From an uncultured Roseibium sp. (lineage in GTDB: Bacteria; Pseudomonadota; Alphaproteobacteria; Rhizobiales; Stappiaceae), in contig NZ_CANMFD010000003.1 in NCBI RefSeq assembly GCF_947496995.1, positions 310,001-374,000 on the forward strand: a stretch of 64,000 nt of DNA, given 5' to 3'. Shown in pieces: positions 41,548 through 50,743 of the stretch. The notes beneath the pieces are model-generated. The model did no database searches. It saw nothing but the letters and a program-made list of their open reading frames with translations, and was not told the origin of the DNA. Both the position numbers and the translations under genes were made by a program. The first letter of the stretch is position 1, and every line of letters starts with the position of its first letter.

Positions 41548-43830
41548 TCACCGGCCCGACTTCTTGAGCGCAATGAAATAGACAAACCCGAGCGAAACGC
41601 AGAATGCCGCCATGAACAGAACGAAGGACAGCATGTTGTGCGAGATCACACCGGCAACCACCAGCCGCGTGTTGCGCCAGTCGGAAGGATTGGCCACCGT
41701 CGCGAAGTAGTTGGGCTCGGAGAACCGCTCCGACACAACCTGACCCGTGGACGCCTTGTAGAGCGAGGTGTCACCATTCAGCCAGGACAGCCGGTTCTTC
41801 TCCAGAAGCGCACTCACGCCGGTCTTGATGTCTTCACTGCCAAGACCGGTCACCACCGTCCAGGCGTCCTGTTTTACCGGGGCTCCCATGAAAGCCACCC
41901 AGCGTTCGTCCGGAGAAAGGCCGGTGGTCCGTTGCGCGAACAGGACATCCTGTTGTTCCAGGTGGAACTCCTGTCCCGGGTTCGCCCCCGGGCTGAGCCT
42001 GAAACCCATGCCCCGCCAGAGCGATCCGGCATAACGGCGCACGTCTGCCCAGAGGCTGTCATCGCCTTCGCTGATCGCATCAAGGCCGAGCAGCCCCGTA
42101 ATGCCGCCGCTGCGAGCCCGGCGCCCCTGGTTGATCGTTTCCAGATAGGCTTCCTTCGCGGCTCCGGACAACCTGTCGACCGGAGCCACGATCAGACCCG
42201 GCCGGGTGCCGACCGGCGCCGAGGACAGAACAAGGGACACCGGACGGACTTCCTGGTTGAGAGCGGCTGAAGCCACGACCAGTTGGACGGCCGTCTCGAG
42301 ACTTGCCGGATCATCCGCCGGAACCTGAACAAGGGTCGGCCTTGTGTCTGAAGGCGCAGATGCCAGCAGGTTCTTGACCGCGACATTCGGCGTCACCCGC
42401 ATCCGCGCGAAAGTATCGAACTCAATGGCCGAATTCTCGGCACTCAGATAAAGCCTGTCACCGGAAACCTGCTCCGCCACGTTACACACGGCATCGCCAT
42501 CGGTCAGCGCGGAAACTTCGATCCTGACTTCGTTGTAGCCCGGCGAAAACCCACCGAGCGGAATGTTGAGCGGATTGCGCGAGCTTATGCCGGTACGCGT
42601 CAGATCGGCGGAAGCAAGCGCCGCTCCGTTTGCGAATACCTGCAGTTTGTTGGCTTTCGAAAGATCTCCAAGCGCGTCGACATTGAGACCCAGGGTCGCC
42701 TTGCCATAATCCCCGACGAAGAAGTCATTCGGCAGGTTGAGCGAGAAATCCTGGTGCAGCAAACGCCCGTCGAAACGCTTGCTGGTGACACCGAGCTGGG
42801 AAAGAGTGATGGCCCTTCCGGTATCCACCTTCCGTCCGAACTTGTTCGCGAATGCCGCCACGCCCGCTCTCGATCCGGTGACGGGAAGCGCTGCAAGACG
42901 GGAGGCCAGTGTTTCGATCGTCTGATCCAGCGCCAAACGGTTGTCGGCCGATATGATCAGGGCAATCCGGCCCGTCACAGGCGTTCGCACCAGCGCCAGG
43001 CCCGGTATGTCCGAGCGGGAGCTGCCGATGACATAACCAGCCTGGGAAAGTTCAGACCTTGTTCCCAGGATGATGTCGAGACCGGCACCTGTCCCGGGAC
43101 GGCCCTGAATTCTGACATCGGGATTCAGATATTTGCCGAACACCGCAATGGACTGCGCAACAGCCAGGGCACGGTCGATATTGCCGATGGCGGTGCTGCC
43201 GATCTGGACCAGCTGGATATTCGTCGCACCGTTTTCATTGGTCGGGATCGACCTGAGGATGTCGAGATCGCTCAGCACCTGCGGTTGACTGCCCGGCCCC
43301 GGATCGAACACCAGGCCGGTATTGGCCGGATTAAGTGCCGTCCACAGTTCATAAGTGGCCGGGATCGTGCAATCGACCCTGTGCCGGTGCTGGGCCAGAA
43401 ACCGGATTTCGTTGAACCCTTCGACAAGCAGCCCGGGCGGCAGGTCGAAGCTGCGAAGGGTGTTTTGCTCCCCCGCTTTCAGTTCTATTGCCCCGATAAC
43501 CTGACCATTCACGAAGACCGCCAGATTGGAACTCTCCGGGGCGGCGGAGACCGCGGTCAGGTAATCGACCTGCAGCTTCCTGTATTTGAGCACTTCGTCG
43601 CGCGGCGCGTAGATGGCCATGGTCCTTTCAGCCATTTCGCCTTCCAGGCGCAACTGATCGGTGGTCGCCGACAGGCGGCGGATCGCCATCGGGCGGACCG
43701 CCTGCGGTTCGAGGATGGACAGATCCACCTCCTGTGCGCCTGCGGGCAGCGCCGGAACCAACATCGCGGTTGCCAACAGGGCGGCCTTTACCAAAGGCAT
43801 GGTTTTTACTGCAAACATATGGTGTTTCAT
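41548..43830 (-). CDS. bcsB: cellulose synthase periplasmic subunit BcsB
   Basis: About 760 residues. ATG 43830 was chosen; a GTG at 43842 overlapping the bcsA stop is an alternative. The signal peptide ends ALPAGAQ. The long periplasmic body contains carbohydrate-binding-like and flavodoxin-like repeats (for example LPPGLLVEGFNEIRFLAQHRHRVDC and LPNDFFVGDYGKATLGLNVDAL). A C-terminal membrane anchor (MLSFVLFMAAFCVSLGFVYFIAL) docks onto BcsA. It guides the glucan across the periplasm. Confidence 0.92.
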   Translation of the reverse strand: MKHHMFAVKTMPLVKAALLATAMLVPALPAGAQEVDLSILEPQAVRPMAIRRLSATTDQLRLEGEMAERTMAIYAPRDEVLKYRKLQVDYLTAVSAAPESSNLAVFVNGQVIGAIELKAGEQNTLRSFDLPPGLLVEGFNEIRFLAQHRHRVDCTIPATYELWTALNPANTGLVFDPGPGSQPQVLSDLDILRSIPTNENGATNIQLVQIGSTAIGNIDRALAVAQSIAVFGKYLNPDVRIQGRPGTGAGLDIILGTRSELSQAGYVIGSSRSDIPGLALVRTPVTGRIALIISADNRLALDQTIETLASRLAALPVTGSRAGVAAFANKFGRKVDTGRAITLSQLGVTSKRFDGRLLHQDFSLNLPNDFFVGDYGKATLGLNVDALGDLSKANKLQVFANGAALASADLTRTGISSRNPLNIPLGGFSPGYNEVRIEVSALTDGDAVCNVAEQVSGDRLYLSAENSAIEFDTFARMRVTPNVAVKNLLASAPSDTRPTLVQVPADDPASLETAVQLVVASAALNQEVRPVSLVLSSAPVGTRPGLIVAPVDRLSGAAKEAYLETINQGRRARSGGITGLLGLDAISEGDDSLWADVRRYAGSLWRGMGFRLSPGANPGQEFHLEQQDVLFAQRTTGLSPDERWVAFMGAPVKQDAWTVVTGLGSEDIKTGVSALLEKNRLSWLNGDTSLYKASTGQVVSERFSEPNYFATVANPSDWRNTRLVVAGVISHNMLSFVLFMAAFCVSLGFVYFIALKKSGR

Positions 43831-43838
43831 GACATGTC

Positions 43839-46088
43839 TCACTCTGCAGGCGTCAGCAGGGTTTCAGGCAGTTCCTGCGCGGTCGGCGCAGGCTTGCGGC
43901 GCAGTCCGGATCTCAGGAGGGACAGGACGGCCAGCATCGGGATACGGATCCCCGCGCTCAGCGCCCAGCGTGCGATGCGCAGGCTCCCCGACAGGACCGA
44001 CGACCCGGAAAGTTTGCGATTGTGCAACGCTTTCGGAATGGTCAGGTCGGAGTAAATCAGGTCACTTGAGGCCATCGCGCAATTGGCGACACTGTCCGCG
44101 TAGCCCGCCCCCAGCATCAAACCGGTTGCACCTGCACGCTGCGAAGCGATGCGGACCCGGACAGCATGTTCGGGCATCAGTTCCCGACCGTCCTTGAGCG
44201 CACCGCCTTGTCCCTTTTGGGAAGGCGTGAATTTGAGCAGGCCGGTATCGCCGAGAATATTTCCACCCTCGGGAAGCTTCTCCAGCTGCATGAGGACGCC
44301 GTTGGTGTTGGCTTCCCTCAGGACGACCGGAATGGATTCATTGTGAAGCTGCAGGACGGCGGTTCTATTGGTCAGGATGCGCGGTGCCGTCCGGACCTCC
44401 TTGCGTTCCAGGACCGCCCCGAGAGCGGCTCCCGAAATCAGCAGGTTGAACACCTGCCAGACGCCGACGACGGTCAGCAGCACGCTCTGGCCCGGATCGT
44501 GTTCGATGCGCCAGATCAGCACGCCGGTGACGAACAACATGACGCCGAAGAGCAGGATATACGGCCATGCGAGAACGGAAAGCTGCTCTTCTTCCAGGGT
44601 TTCCCCCTTGGACGTCACGTTGAATTTCGGTGCCCTCGGATTGAGAAGGACGGAAATAATCGCGGGAAACAGGAAAATCGACTGAATGTACTCGTAAAGC
44701 TCGGAAATCCATGGCCATCTCAGCTTGCCGTAGAGACCGGACTGGATCGAAATGACCGCAAGGATATAGGTCATCGTGTAGGCGAGGAATTCCTGCGGCG
44801 AGGCAATATAGATCTTCATGTTTAACAGGATGAAGAGCATCGGCGCCAGCATGAATACCAGGCGCGGGAACGGGAACAGCCAGAACATCGCGCTGGACAT
44901 ATACGCGACCCGCTGCATGAAATTCAGACCCGGCTTGAAGAGCGGGCTCTTCAGCAGCAGGATCTGCATCATTCCGCGGCACCAGCGGGAACGCTGGCCG
45001 ATGAACGAGGCGATTGTTTCCGGCTGAAGCCCTGCAATCATCGGACGGTCGACATACGCGCTCTTCCAGCCGCGTGAATGCAGCTCCAGAGCCGTTTCAC
45101 AGTCCTCGGTGATGGAAACACCCGAAAAACCGCTGACTTCATTGAGGGCGGCGCGGCGCAGTACCGCGCCCGATCCACAGAAGAAGGTCGCATCCCACTT
45201 GTCGAGACCCTTCTGGATCATGCCGTAGAACATGTCGTTTTCCGACGGCATGACGTCGAAGGTGCGCAGATTGCGTTCCACCGGATCCGGGTTGAGGAAG
45301 AAATGCGGTGTTTGCACGAGGAACAATTTGGGGTCGCGGAAATAGGCGACTGTTTCCCGCAGGAACTCGCGTGACGGCGCATGATCTGCGTCGAATACGA
45401 CAACCAGATCGCCGACTGACTTGGAAAGTCCGTAGTTCAGGTTTCCGGCCTTGGCGTGCTCGTTGCGATCGCGGGCGAGGTACGTCGCGCCCAGATCCTC
45501 GCAGATGCGCTGCATCGCCTCGCGCCGGGCATATGCCGCCCGCGAGACGGCGCGGTCCGGCGAATTCAGCTTCTGTCCGGTCGCGCCGTCATCGAGAAGA
45601 AACACCCGGAACTTGTGCTGGGGATAATCCATGCTCATGGCTGCTGCGATCGTGCAGGCAACCAGACCCGGGTCCTCGTTGTAGCTCGGTATGAAGACGT
45701 CCACTGTCGGAGCGTCCTCGTCCGTGGCTTGAACCTGGCGCGGCCGCTCGTACCTGTCGGACACGATGAGCGCGGACAGGAAGAACATGAGAATGCAGAA
45801 GAGCTCTGCGGCCATAAGAACCACGCCGGGAACAAAATCATAGAAGTTCTCGACGGGAGGGATTGTCTGGGTAACACGCCAGAAGACGTATCGTCCGACC
45901 AGAATGCCGCCGAGCGACAGGAAAATCACCCGGCCCAGAGTACCCGGGAAAGCCTTCGCGACATGCATGACAAGCAGTACGGAAAGCCCGAGGAAAAGCT
46001 GCACTTCGACGGACAGGGGAAGCGTGATGATGAAGAACATCACGATAGTCGCCATCGCCGCCAGCGAATATACGGTATACTTTAGCAT
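43839..46088 (-). CDS. bcsA: cellulose synthase catalytic subunit BcsA
   Basis: 749-residue GT2 membrane glycosyltransferase making beta-1,4-glucan from UDP-glucose. Four N-terminal helices precede the catalytic domain: LDDGAT near 166, the metal-binding FDADHAP near 230, the TED general base (ITEDCETALE) near 327 and the QRSRW product-binding motif near 368. Further helices flank a C-terminal PilZ region beginning RKEVRTAPRI near 562, whose RxxxR should bind c-di-GMP. The second PilZ half-motif (D-x-S-x-x-G) is not evident; the sequence there reads NTNG. ATG 46088 follows AGGAG. Confidence 0.95.
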   Translation of the reverse strand: MLKYTVYSLAAMATIVMFFIITLPLSVEVQLFLGLSVLLVMHVAKAFPGTLGRVIFLSLGGILVGRYVFWRVTQTIPPVENFYDFVPGVVLMAAELFCILMFFLSALIVSDRYERPRQVQATDEDAPTVDVFIPSYNEDPGLVACTIAAAMSMDYPQHKFRVFLLDDGATGQKLNSPDRAVSRAAYARREAMQRICEDLGATYLARDRNEHAKAGNLNYGLSKSVGDLVVVFDADHAPSREFLRETVAYFRDPKLFLVQTPHFFLNPDPVERNLRTFDVMPSENDMFYGMIQKGLDKWDATFFCGSGAVLRRAALNEVSGFSGVSITEDCETALELHSRGWKSAYVDRPMIAGLQPETIASFIGQRSRWCRGMMQILLLKSPLFKPGLNFMQRVAYMSSAMFWLFPFPRLVFMLAPMLFILLNMKIYIASPQEFLAYTMTYILAVISIQSGLYGKLRWPWISELYEYIQSIFLFPAIISVLLNPRAPKFNVTSKGETLEEEQLSVLAWPYILLFGVMLFVTGVLIWRIEHDPGQSVLLTVVGVWQVFNLLISGAALGAVLERKEVRTAPRILTNRTAVLQLHNESIPVVLREANTNGVLMQLEKLPEGGNILGDTGLLKFTPSQKGQGGALKDGRELMPEHAVRVRIASQRAGATGLMLGAGYADSVANCAMASSDLIYSDLTIPKALHNRKLSGSSVLSGSLRIARWALSAGIRIPMLAVLSLLRSGLRRKPAPTAQELPETLLTPAE

Positions 46089-46110
46089 CGCCTATGCTCC
46101 TGAGGTGTAC

Positions 46111-47262
46111 TTATTTCTTTTCATGATGAGGAGCGATTGAAATCGCACCCTGAACAATATTGACAAGCTCGACTTGTGAATTGACTCCCAACCTTTGCTG
46201 CGCAAGCGCGATATGATTTCTTGCGGTGTTGTAGCTAATTCCAAGCAATTCAGAAGAATCTCGCAATGATTTACCTGAAATGATATGCTTTATTATTCTT
46301 GCCTGCTGCAACGTCACTCCAGTCATCGACTTGATCAGCAGGGGATCCACGTCGATGACCGAAATGGATGAGGCAACGACAATTCTTTTTCTGAAATAGT
46401 CTCTGACAGGATCCGAGCGTTCGTCCTCGCCTGAAAGGTCCGGGATCCTTTCCACGAAATACTGGACGCCGTTGGCGCTCCGCGGAACGCTGGAGCCGGC
46501 AGATGCGGTAAACCCGTCGCCATACGGCTCAAGCGGAAGCACGACATCGCTGGACGGATAAATACTGGCCTGCAGCTCGTCCGGAACGACGAGCCGTCCC
46601 TCCGAAACATGAAATTCCACTGAGCTTTCAAGTAGCTTTCGTGCAGCCGGATTGCACGTGAGCACATGTCCCTGCCCGTAGATCACCAACGCCGGGTATT
46701 TGATGAACTTGATCCAGTACTCGGCACTCACCAGATCGATCTTTCCCCGCCCGTAGACCAGTTCCTCCCCGTAGGTCCGGAAGCCGCCCGCCACATCCTC
46801 GAAATAGGCGACAACCCCCTGGAACAGGGATTCCGAAAACCCGCAGGGGACATGAGCCGCCAGATAGAGACGCAAGCCATTTCCGAGGTCTACCGTGAGA
46901 ACGGCGGCCCGGTCGGTTTCCAGGATCGATTTCGAATTCGAGTTGGAGGACTTGAGGCTTGTGCACTGCAGCACGGATGAGTCGTAATATACGGGAATAC
47001 AGGCATCGCCGCGGAAGCTCGAGAACGTCGCGATTTCCTGCGCGATAAGATCATCCGCTTCCCAGCGGCGCCCGCTATCGTCGAAAGTAAAAGAAACTTC
47101 GACGTTGTTATTGTCGACATCCAAAACAAAAACGCTGAATACCAGGTATTCAAACCGTTGAGCCAACGTGAAGGGAAAATCCCAGCCGCTGCGGGAGCGC
47201 CGCTCATTGAAATACCGACCGAAGCTGAAATCTTCAGTAAAGCTGCTAGCACCGAAATACAT
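46111..47262 (-). CDS. LuxR-type HTH regulator upstream of the cellulose operon
   Basis: 383 residues. The C-terminal 65 residues form a LuxR/GerE HTH (MTGVTLQQARIIKHIISGKSLRDSSELLGISYNTARNHIALAQQRLGVNSQVELVNIV). A PAS-like segment at about 185-300 includes YPALVIYGQGHVLTCNPAARKLL. The N-terminal 180 residues are unassigned and lower in GC than the neighbours. The stop is 22 bp before bcsA on the same strand, so it is likely the operon's first gene and its regulator. A perfect 20-bp palindrome 206 bp upstream is a candidate binding site. Confidence 0.82.
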   Translation of the reverse strand: MYFGASSFTEDFSFGRYFNERRSRSGWDFPFTLAQRFEYLVFSVFVLDVDNNNVEVSFTFDDSGRRWEADDLIAQEIATFSSFRGDACIPVYYDSSVLQCTSLKSSNSNSKSILETDRAAVLTVDLGNGLRLYLAAHVPCGFSESLFQGVVAYFEDVAGGFRTYGEELVYGRGKIDLVSAEYWIKFIKYPALVIYGQGHVLTCNPAARKLLESSVEFHVSEGRLVVPDELQASIYPSSDVVLPLEPYGDGFTASAGSSVPRSANGVQYFVERIPDLSGEDERSDPVRDYFRKRIVVASSISVIDVDPLLIKSMTGVTLQQARIIKHIISGKSLRDSSELLGISYNTARNHIALAQQRLGVNSQVELVNIVQGAISIAPHHEKK

Positions 47263-48158
47263 TACGACGCTTCTCCATACATATACTGAGCGAATGGCTT
47301 CACGTTAAATTATTATTGAATAAGTCCAGAAACATTATCTGGGAGCAACAAGCCAAACACTGAATTAGCAAGCCGTTTAATAATCTGTTAGGAAATTTAT
47401 AGATCAGAATTGCAGAAATTACTTTAGTACCGTTGCACCAATTTTGAGAGCCGTTACAGTCATGGTTAACTAGGTAAATTTACCTAGTGTAATTTATCAG
47501 CATATATATTTATGGATTAATGCATGCGTAGTTCACGGCCCGCAGGCCCCAATTTGCGCGAAAAATACCAACACACCCAGCACTACATGCTATGGTTGAT
47601 TAACTTCCCGGCGAAATATATAGTAAAAAATTCAAATAAATACGTAATATATATAAATATATTATGATAAAAGATAAATTAACTTAATAAGAGCTTTAAA
47701 GCACAACAAGAGACGATTGACTTATTTAAAATAGATTGTACTGATGAATTCATAACTCCTGCGTGTTTTTTAGGCAAATCCGAATAAAATTGTTGCAGTG
47801 AGCATTTTTTGCGTCGCAGCAACGAATATTTTAGGCATGAAAATTTCGTATTTTGTGCAAGCTACTTCCATTTACATGGTTGTATCGAAGCTGATTGACG
47901 CACACGCGACCTCAAATGGCTCTTCAACGATGAATTTACGCAACCGAATTGAAAGAAAATCTCCATATCGCAGCGCAATATGAGAGCGATCTGAAGCCGG
48001 AAAAGCCAGGCATCTGCCATCGAGCTGTCAGGCCCATAGGAGCCGGCGCCTCTTCTCTGCCCCTAACCAGGTGAGGATAAACGGACTTTCCTGTCTGCTT
48101 TTCACCAGATACACCCCTGTAGGTGAAGTTTTTGAAATCCGTAATCCGAAGGTCCCCG
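47263..48158. other. AT-rich gene-free region
   Basis: About 900 bp, strongly AT-rich in its first 700 bp (for example 47620-47700), between the cellulose regulator and the HAD gene, which are transcribed away from each other. One short frame (47798-47983, 61 codons) has no convincing ribosome-binding site or homology and is not called. It contains the 20-bp palindrome at 47469-47488 and an AT palindrome at 47645-47664. It probably holds control regions for cellulose genes or marks acquired DNA. Confidence 0.6.
47469..47488. promoter_or_regulatory. perfect 20-bp palindrome, candidate LuxR-type box
   Basis: ACTAGGTAAATTTACCTAGT is self-complementary over all 20 bases. Twenty-bp dyads are typical of LuxR-type operators. 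It lies 206 bp upstream of the LuxR-type gene heading the cellulose operon. Confidence 0.55.
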
Positions 48159-48842
48159 ATGTCCGGTCAAAAGTCTGTCCAACTTGTTATCTTCGACTGC
48201 GACGGTGTCCTGATCGACAGCGAAGTGATCAGCGCGCGCATGCTGGTTGCAGAGCTTGCCAAACGCGACGTGCACATCACCATGGATTACGTCGCCCACC
48301 ATTTCCTTGGCCGCAGCTACCCTGTTGTCCTGCAACAGATCCGCAAGGAATTCGGGATCGACCTGCCTCCGGAATTCGAGACACATTATCGCGCAACCCT
48401 GCTCAGCGCCTTCGAGAAAGATCTGAAACCGATCTCCGGAGTGCGCGCAGTGATCGAGCAACTGAAACCGGACTATTGCCTTGCGACCAGCTCCAGCCCG
48501 CCAAGACTGGCGAAGTCGCTGGAAATTACCGGGCTGAAGGATCTGTTTACAGACCGCACGACAACGGCCACCGAGGTCGTGCACGGCAAGCCCGCCCCGG
48601 ACCTGTTCCTGCTGGCGGCGCAAAAGCGGGGGATTGATCCGGCAAACTGCCTGGTCATCGAGGACAGCGAAAACGGCGTAAAGGCAGGTCTTGCCGCCGG
48701 CATGCAGGTCTGGCGGTTTATCGGCGGTTCACACCTGAAAAACCTCGTGAATAGCGAAGACGTTTCCGTCGGAGCCGCACACGTATTTACTTCTTTCGAG
48801 GACTTCTATCGGCTCAGGCCGGATTTGCAGCTGGCCGTTTGA
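48159..48842 (+). CDS. HAD-superfamily phosphatase (subfamily IA)
   Basis: 227 residues from ATG 48159 with GAAGG upstream; the frame extends back to 48123 without support. Motif I FDCDGVLID has the nucleophile Asp13 and Asp15, motif II is LATSSSPP, motif III lies in VVHGKPAPDLFL and motif IV in VIEDSENGVKAGLAAG. The helical cap lies between about 20 and 85. It is a phosphoglycolate phosphatase/beta-phosphoglucomutase-like enzyme. HAD phosphatases are found beside polyol operons in Rhodobacter relatives, so a sugar- or polyol-phosphate substrate is possible, but the sequence does not decide. Confidence 0.9.
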   Translation: MSGQKSVQLVIFDCDGVLIDSEVISARMLVAELAKRDVHITMDYVAHHFLGRSYPVVLQQIRKEFGIDLPPEFETHYRATLLSAFEKDLKPISGVRAVIEQLKPDYCLATSSSPPRLAKSLEITGLKDLFTDRTTTATEVVHGKPAPDLFLLAAQKRGIDPANCLVIEDSENGVKAGLAAGMQVWRFIGGSHLKNLVNSEDVSVGAAHVFTSFEDFYRLRPDLQLAV

Positions 48843-48976
48843 CCTTACGGCTAGCGGATTTGATCGCTCACCGGGTGTATCCGGCACACTGATCGGTTGA
48901 AACTGGCAGAATTCTTACGCTACGTTAAATTAAGTCGGATACAGTACTCCGGACCGAACCGGAAGGTGTCCCGCAA

Positions 48977-50587
48977 ATGCGGTCAAGAGTGTCGATAAAT
49001 ACAGTCGTTCCGTTGGCCGTGGCGTTGACGGTGTTCGGGATCGGCGGCATCGCCGTCTGGCTGATCGCCGCCGCGCAGCTGCACACCGTCCTGAGCGATC
49101 AGAAGAATTACGTCGTTCAGAAGATCAACCAGGAATTCAGTCATCGCGACGAGCTGCTGCAGGTCTTCGCGGACCGCGCAAAGCAGGGTTGCTCAGACAC
49201 GTTGCAGCAGGAAATGCGCCGGGCCCTCTTTAATCACGAAGCCATCCGCGACATTGCCATTCTCGACGATGATACGAACGAGATCCGCTGTACCGCCCTG
49301 CTCGGCGTTCTGGAACGACCCGCGCGGCTGCGGCCCGAGGCACGGATGCCGACCCCAAGGGAAGGAAGGTTCGTCTGGCTTGACCCGAAGGGCCTGAACT
49401 ATCCCGGCTCGACGAGTGTCGTGCTGTTCCGCGAAGGTCCGCTTGCGATCGTCAGCTATCCGACATGGCCGGACGGTCTTCCGGACCACCGCGACTGGGA
49501 AATTACCGCAACCGCTCCCGACAGAGGGGCGAAAGTGACGGTCCTCGGCCAGCCCGGGATCTCGGCCGACTACCAATGGTCGAGATGGAATCCCTTCGTG
49601 TCGCTCCTCCACCTTCGTACCTGCGAACTCGAGAACGGCATCATCTGTCTCTACATGAAAGCGGGACTGGGCGAACTGGTCACCAGCGAATGGCCCCTTC
49701 TGGTTACGGGCAATCTGGTCAATGGCGCCCTGGCCGTCCTCTTTTTTCTCCAGCTGCGCACCCATCTGCAGCACCGCAATTCCGTCGGCGGACGAATCCG
49801 GCGCGCGATCCGCTCTGGCGGCGCCCAGATCCGTTGCGTCTACCAGCCGATCATCGACCTGCGCTCGGACCGGGTTTCCGGATGTGAGGTTCTGGCTCGC
49901 TACGAGGACGAGTACGGCCCGCTTTCGCCGTCTCAATTCATTCCGGAAATCGAGCGGCAGCAACTGACCTGGGCCTTCACGGAGATAGTGCTCTCCCGCG
50001 CGATCGAGGACCTGGGGCCGATCCTGGACAGGCATCCGGAGCTGAATGTCTCGGTGAATTTCTTTCCCGGCGATCTCGACGACAGTCATGTGGAGCGGCT
50101 CAGCACGAACCAATCGCTGCGCCGGGCGGCCCGCAGCAAATTCCGACTGTGCTTCGAAATCCTGGAAACGGGCATACTCTCGGCGGACCACATGCTGAAA
50201 GTCCAGAGTTTCCTGGACCGGTGCGGTTTCCTGATCGCTATCGACGATTTCGGAACCGGCTATTCCAACATCTCACAGGTCAGGGACAGCCGCGTCGACC
50301 TCATCAAGATCGATCGGTCCTTTGTCCAGGAACTCGACCGGAAATTGCCGGCCATGCGCGCCTCTCTCGTCGGCCCGATGGTCGAGATCGCCCGCTCGAT
50401 TGATGTCGATGTCGTCGCCGAAGGCATCGAGACGGAGAGCCAGCTGTCGCAGATCAAGGACTTGAAGGTACGTTTCGGTCAGGGCTTCTTGCTCTCGAGG
50501 CCGCTGGAAATCGACGCCTTCAGAACCTTCGTACAAACAGACCGGAACAACGCGCCCCGGACAGTCGTCAGTCTGAAGCGCGTGTAA
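48977..50587 (+). CDS. CSS-motif/EAL cyclic-di-GMP phosphodiesterase
   Basis: 536 residues. TM1 is about 10-32, then a periplasmic CSS-motif sensor of about 200 residues (GCSDTLQQEMRRALFNHEAIRDIAILDD and later Cys residues for redox sensing). TM2 is about 238-257, followed by a cytoplasmic EAL domain (about 270-525). Catalytic signatures are GCEVLARYE (EVL in place of EAL, with the Glu kept), FEILETG, IAIDDFGTGYSN, LIKIDRSF, AEGIET and QGFLLSRP. All metal-binding acidic residues I can locate are present, so it should hydrolyse c-di-GMP and could lower BcsA activity. It is monocistronic. Confidence 0.88.
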   Translation: MRSRVSINTVVPLAVALTVFGIGGIAVWLIAAAQLHTVLSDQKNYVVQKINQEFSHRDELLQVFADRAKQGCSDTLQQEMRRALFNHEAIRDIAILDDDTNEIRCTALLGVLERPARLRPEARMPTPREGRFVWLDPKGLNYPGSTSVVLFREGPLAIVSYPTWPDGLPDHRDWEITATAPDRGAKVTVLGQPGISADYQWSRWNPFVSLLHLRTCELENGIICLYMKAGLGELVTSEWPLLVTGNLVNGALAVLFFLQLRTHLQHRNSVGGRIRRAIRSGGAQIRCVYQPIIDLRSDRVSGCEVLARYEDEYGPLSPSQFIPEIERQQLTWAFTEIVLSRAIEDLGPILDRHPELNVSVNFFPGDLDDSHVERLSTNQSLRRAARSKFRLCFEILETGILSADHMLKVQSFLDRCGFLIAIDDFGTGYSNISQVRDSRVDLIKIDRSFVQELDRKLPAMRASLVGPMVEIARSIDVDVVAEGIETESQLSQIKDLKVRFGQGFLLSRPLEIDAFRTFVQTDRNNAPRTVVSLKRV

Positions 50588-50681
50588 GCCCGCAAGCGCG
50601 TACCGCTCCGCGGAATATGTTGGCGGCGCGCGCCGTTTCCCTGATGAATTGCGTGGACGCCGCTACGGAAGCCACGCAAGT

Positions 50682-50691
50682 ATTTGCAAAT
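50682..50691. promoter_or_regulatory. ATTTGCAAAT palindrome, candidate SorC operator
   Basis: Perfect 10-bp palindrome 53 bp upstream of the SorC-type gene, built from the same TTTGC half-site that recurs upstream of the transporter operon (51742-51839). It suggests autoregulation. Confidence 0.4.
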
Positions 50692-50743
50692 TTCAGGGAA
50701 TTCCATCAGCTTGTGCCAAATTCAAGACTGGGTGACGGCTGAT

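Noticed and set aside
47645..47664. TAATATAT-ATAA-ATATATTA inverted repeat
   Set aside because: Almost pure A/T in an A/T-rich context, so symmetry is likely by chance; not called as an operator.
47798..47983. 61-codon frame in the AT-rich region
   Set aside because: No convincing ribosome-binding site, no homology recognised, and short frames are expected by chance there.
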